NCBI GenBank assembly: GCA_022560215.1
Contig: JADFTO010000129.1
Span: 1 to 7,898, forward strand
DNA: 7,898 nt
Direction of reading: 5' to 3'
Source: Pseudomonadota bacterium
GTDB taxonomy: Bacteria > Pseudomonadota > Alphaproteobacteria > Rhodospirillales > 2-02-FULL-58-16
The notes under the pieces are model-generated. The model had not been told where the DNA came from, ran no database searches, and saw only the letters and a program-made list of their open reading frames with translations. Positions within the stretch are counted from its first letter, which is position 1; each line of letters begins with the position of its first letter. Positions 6,366 to 7,898 of this stretch are shown here, in pieces. A program made the translations under genes and the position numbers.

Positions 6366-6935
6366 ATGGGAAGGTTGACGTCCGCCATCGCCGCTGGTCT
6401 TCTCGGCATCACGGCAAGTGCCCCCGCCCTTGGTGCGGGCCTGCCCCAGCTGGACCCGACCAAATTTTCCCCCCAGATCATCTGGCTGGTCATCAGCTTC
6501 GCCATACTCTACCTGCTCATGGCGCGGGTGGCCCTGCCCAGGATCGGCGCCGTTCTCGAGGAGCGCCGCTACAAGATCGAGGATAACCTCCAGAAGGCCG
6601 AAACGCTGAAGACCCAAGCCGAGGAGGCGGCGGAGGCCTACGAAAAGTCCCTGGCCGAAGCCCGGGCCTCGGCCCAGGAGGTCATCCGCGGCACCCGCGA
6701 ACAATCGGCCGCTAAGGCCGCCAAGCTCCAGGCGGAAGAACATGCCCGGCTGGCCGGCGAAATCGAAGCCGCCGAAGGGCGCATCTCCCAAGCCAAGGAG
6801 AAGGCGGCCGCCGGCATCCGCAAGGTGAGCCTGGAAGTGGCCATCGCCGCCGCCGAAAAGCTGGCCGGCGAGAAACTCGACCCCAAGTCCCTCGCCGCCG
6901 CCGTCGACGCCGCCATCGAGGAGCGTTCCGGATGA
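6366..6935 (+). CDS. atpF': ATP synthase F0 subunit b' (peripheral stalk)
   Basis: A 189-residue b' subunit, which pairs with b to form the heterodimeric peripheral stalk found in alphaproteobacteria, cyanobacteria and chloroplasts. An extra hydrophobic N-terminal segment (about 5-23, resembling a signal sequence) precedes the conserved GLPQLDPTKFSPQIIWL block. The membrane helix is at about 37-56, followed by LPRIGAVLEER and a long charged Ala/Glu/Lys coiled coil to the C-terminus. The ATG at 6366 is chosen because GCGGAG (6354-6359) sits 6 nt upstream; a TTG at 6351 would add five residues without a better site. The stop overlaps the start of atpF (ATGA, 6932-6935), implying translational coupling and equal b/b' production. 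The gene is also called atpX or atpG in some genomes. Confidence 0.93.
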   Translation: MGRLTSAIAAGLLGITASAPALGAGLPQLDPTKFSPQIIWLVISFAILYLLMARVALPRIGAVLEERRYKIEDNLQKAETLKTQAEEAAEAYEKSLAEARASAQEVIRGTREQSAAKAAKLQAEEHARLAGEIEAAEGRISQAKEKAAAGIRKVSLEVAIAAAEKLAGEKLDPKSLAAAVDAAIEERSG

Positions 6936-7456
6936 GCGCGGCGTGGGCGGCGGAAACGGCGGCGGCGGAGGCCTTTTACCAGGCGCCCGAGTTCTGGGTG
7001 CTGGTGGCCTTCGTCATCCTGATCGCCGGCACCGGCAAGGCTATCTTCCGCATGGTCACCGAAGCCCTGGACAAGCGGAGCCGGACCATCAACGACCGGA
7101 TAGAGGAGGCCGTCCGGCTGCGCGAGGAGGCCCAGGATCTCCTGGCGTCCTACGAACGCAAGCAGCGCGACGCCGCCGAAGAGGCGGAACGGATCGTGGC
7201 GCGGGCCCGCGCCGAGGCCGAGAGACTGAGCGAGCAGATGGCGGTTGACCTGGAAGCGGCCCTGAAACGGCGCGAGCGCCAGGCCATGGACCGGATCGCC
7301 CAGGCCGAGGCCACGGCCCTGGACGAAATCCGCGCCCTGGCCGTGGACGTGGCCCTGGACGCCGCGGCCAAGCTATTGGCCGACAAGATGACCGCCAAGA
7401 AGTCCAAGGCCATGATCGACGACGCCATCAAGGAACTGCCAAAAAAGCTGGTGTAG
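6932..7456 (+). CDS. atpF: ATP synthase F0 subunit b (peripheral stalk)
   Basis: A 174-residue subunit b. A single membrane helix near the N-terminus (about 20-38, beginning EFWVLVAFVILIAG) is followed by AIFRMVTEALDKRS and a long highly charged helix (about 50-150) that forms the stalk with b', ending in a region that should contact the delta subunit of F1. GAGGAG at 6918-6923 lies 8 nt before the ATG, which overlaps the b' stop. It is the last gene of the F0 operon: no F1 gene (atpH, A, G, D, C) follows, and the next gene is convergent. Separation of F0 and F1 operons is usual in this class. Confidence 0.95.
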   Translation: MSAAWAAETAAAEAFYQAPEFWVLVAFVILIAGTGKAIFRMVTEALDKRSRTINDRIEEAVRLREEAQDLLASYERKQRDAAEEAERIVARARAEAERLSEQMAVDLEAALKRRERQAMDRIAQAEATALDEIRALAVDVALDAAAKLLADKMTAKKSKAMIDDAIKELPKKLV

Positions 7457-7480
7457 GAGCGCTATCCGATCAGCTCCAGC
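7441..7480 (-). terminator. Possible intrinsic terminator of ligA
   Basis: On the minus strand GCTGG (7480-7476) can pair with CCAGC (7451-7447), immediately followed by six T (7446-7441). An alternative stem GGAGC/GCTCC lies at 7456-7460/7473-7477. The stems are short and the loop is long. The structure overlaps the last codons of both atpF and ligA, so it may simply be coding sequence. Confidence 0.25.
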
Positions 7481-7898
7481 CATTGCTCTTCCGACAGCGT
7501 CGTCACGCCCAGCTCCGCCGCCTTTTTCGCCTTGACGCCGGCGTCCGAGCCGACGACCACGAAATCGGTCTTGGCCGAGACCGAGCCCGCCACCTTGGCG
7601 CCCAAGGCCTCGGCCCGCGCCTTGGCCTCGGCGCGGCTGAGCGTTTCCAGCGTGCCGGTAAAGACCACCGTCTTGCCGGCAATGGGCGACAACGAGGCAT
7701 CGGGGGTTTGGAAGTCTACAACTGTTAACGGTTCCTCAACATCATCAAGCACGCTTTGATTATGTTTTTCAGCGAAGAAGCCCAAGAGGTCGTCGGCGAC
7801 CGAGGGGCCGATGCCATCGATGTTGGTCAACTCGGCGTAGGCTTCGGATTCTCGATCCTGGGCAGAATCCATATGGGCGCGCCAATTTTCAAGTGAGC
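7462..7898 (-). CDS. ligA: NAD-dependent DNA ligase LigA, C-terminal part (cut by window edge)
   Basis: The frame is open from the right edge of the window to a TAG at 7464-7462, so only the C-terminal 145 or so residues are visible; the ATG at 7872 is internal, not the start. The visible part begins in the helix-hairpin-helix region (SEAYAELTNIDGIGPSVADDL, with GIG), then FFAEKHN, a variable linker, and a complete C-terminal BRCT domain with AGKTVVFTGTLE, GAKVAGSVSAKTDFVVVG and LSEEQW motifs. LigA seals nicks in duplex DNA during replication and repair; its adenylation and OB domains lie beyond 7898. It is convergent with atpF, with 5 bp between the stops. Nothing suggests a pseudogene in the visible part. 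Confidence 0.95.
   Translation of the reverse strand, partial: SLENWRAHMDSAQDRESEAYAELTNIDGIGPSVADDLLGFFAEKHNQSVLDDVEEPLTVVDFQTPDASLSPIAGKTVVFTGTLETLSRAEAKARAEALGAKVAGSVSAKTDFVVVGSDAGVKAKKAAELGVTTLSEEQWLELIG

Noticed and set aside
7870..7872. ATG at 7872 as the start of a small BRCT protein
   Set aside because: The frame continues upstream to the window edge with LigA-like residues (SLENWRAHMDSA), so this is an internal methionine of ligA.
1..7898. CRISPR arrays, tRNA or rRNA genes, phage or toxin-antitoxin modules
   Set aside because: No regularly spaced repeats, no cloverleaf-like segments and no recognisable phage or toxin genes; apart from the IS relic and spacer, the window is filled by housekeeping genes.

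Overview
The window reads as a chromosomal segment of a GC-rich alphaproteobacterium, most likely Rhodospirillales-like. The evidence is an F0-only ATP synthase operon (atpI-atpB-atpE-b'-b) with no F1 genes attached, a paired b' and b subunit arrangement, an alphaproteobacterial-style SMC protein preceded by a DsbA-family oxidoreductase, and the GCC/CTG-rich codon use. The order dsbA-like / smc / F0 operon matches what I recall for this group. Species cannot be decided from the sequence.

Layout. Positions 24-532 (minus strand) hold a decayed IS1380-family transposase. It has a one-base frameshift near its start, has lost the central catalytic part, and its 3' end is rich in small palindromes. 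Positions 533-722 are an AT-rich spacer with short inverted repeats and no gene that I can see; it presumably carries the dsbA promoter. Positions 723-1328 encode an exported DsbA-like thiol-disulfide oxidoreductase. Positions 1348-4806 encode a complete SMC chromosome-condensation ATPase, 19 bp downstream and probably co-transcribed. Positions 4807-4940 contain a consensus-like -35 (TTGACA) and a candidate -10 for the F0 operon. Positions 4941-7456 encode AtpI, subunit a, subunit c, subunit b' and subunit b, tightly packed and ending in an ATGA overlap between b' and b. The 3' end of ligA (NAD-dependent DNA ligase: HhH tail plus BRCT domain) enters from the right edge on the minus strand and stops 5 bp from the end of atpF.

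How they work together. AtpI, a, c, b' and b build the membrane proton channel, rotor ring and peripheral stalk of ATP synthase; the F1 genes must lie elsewhere. SMC is a housekeeping chromosome-organisation ATPase, the DsbA-like protein acts in periplasmic disulfide chemistry, and LigA seals DNA nicks during replication and repair. Nothing in the sequence suggests a new defence system, CRISPR array, phage or biosynthetic cluster. The least ordinary part is the left 600 bp: the IS relic and its palindromes.
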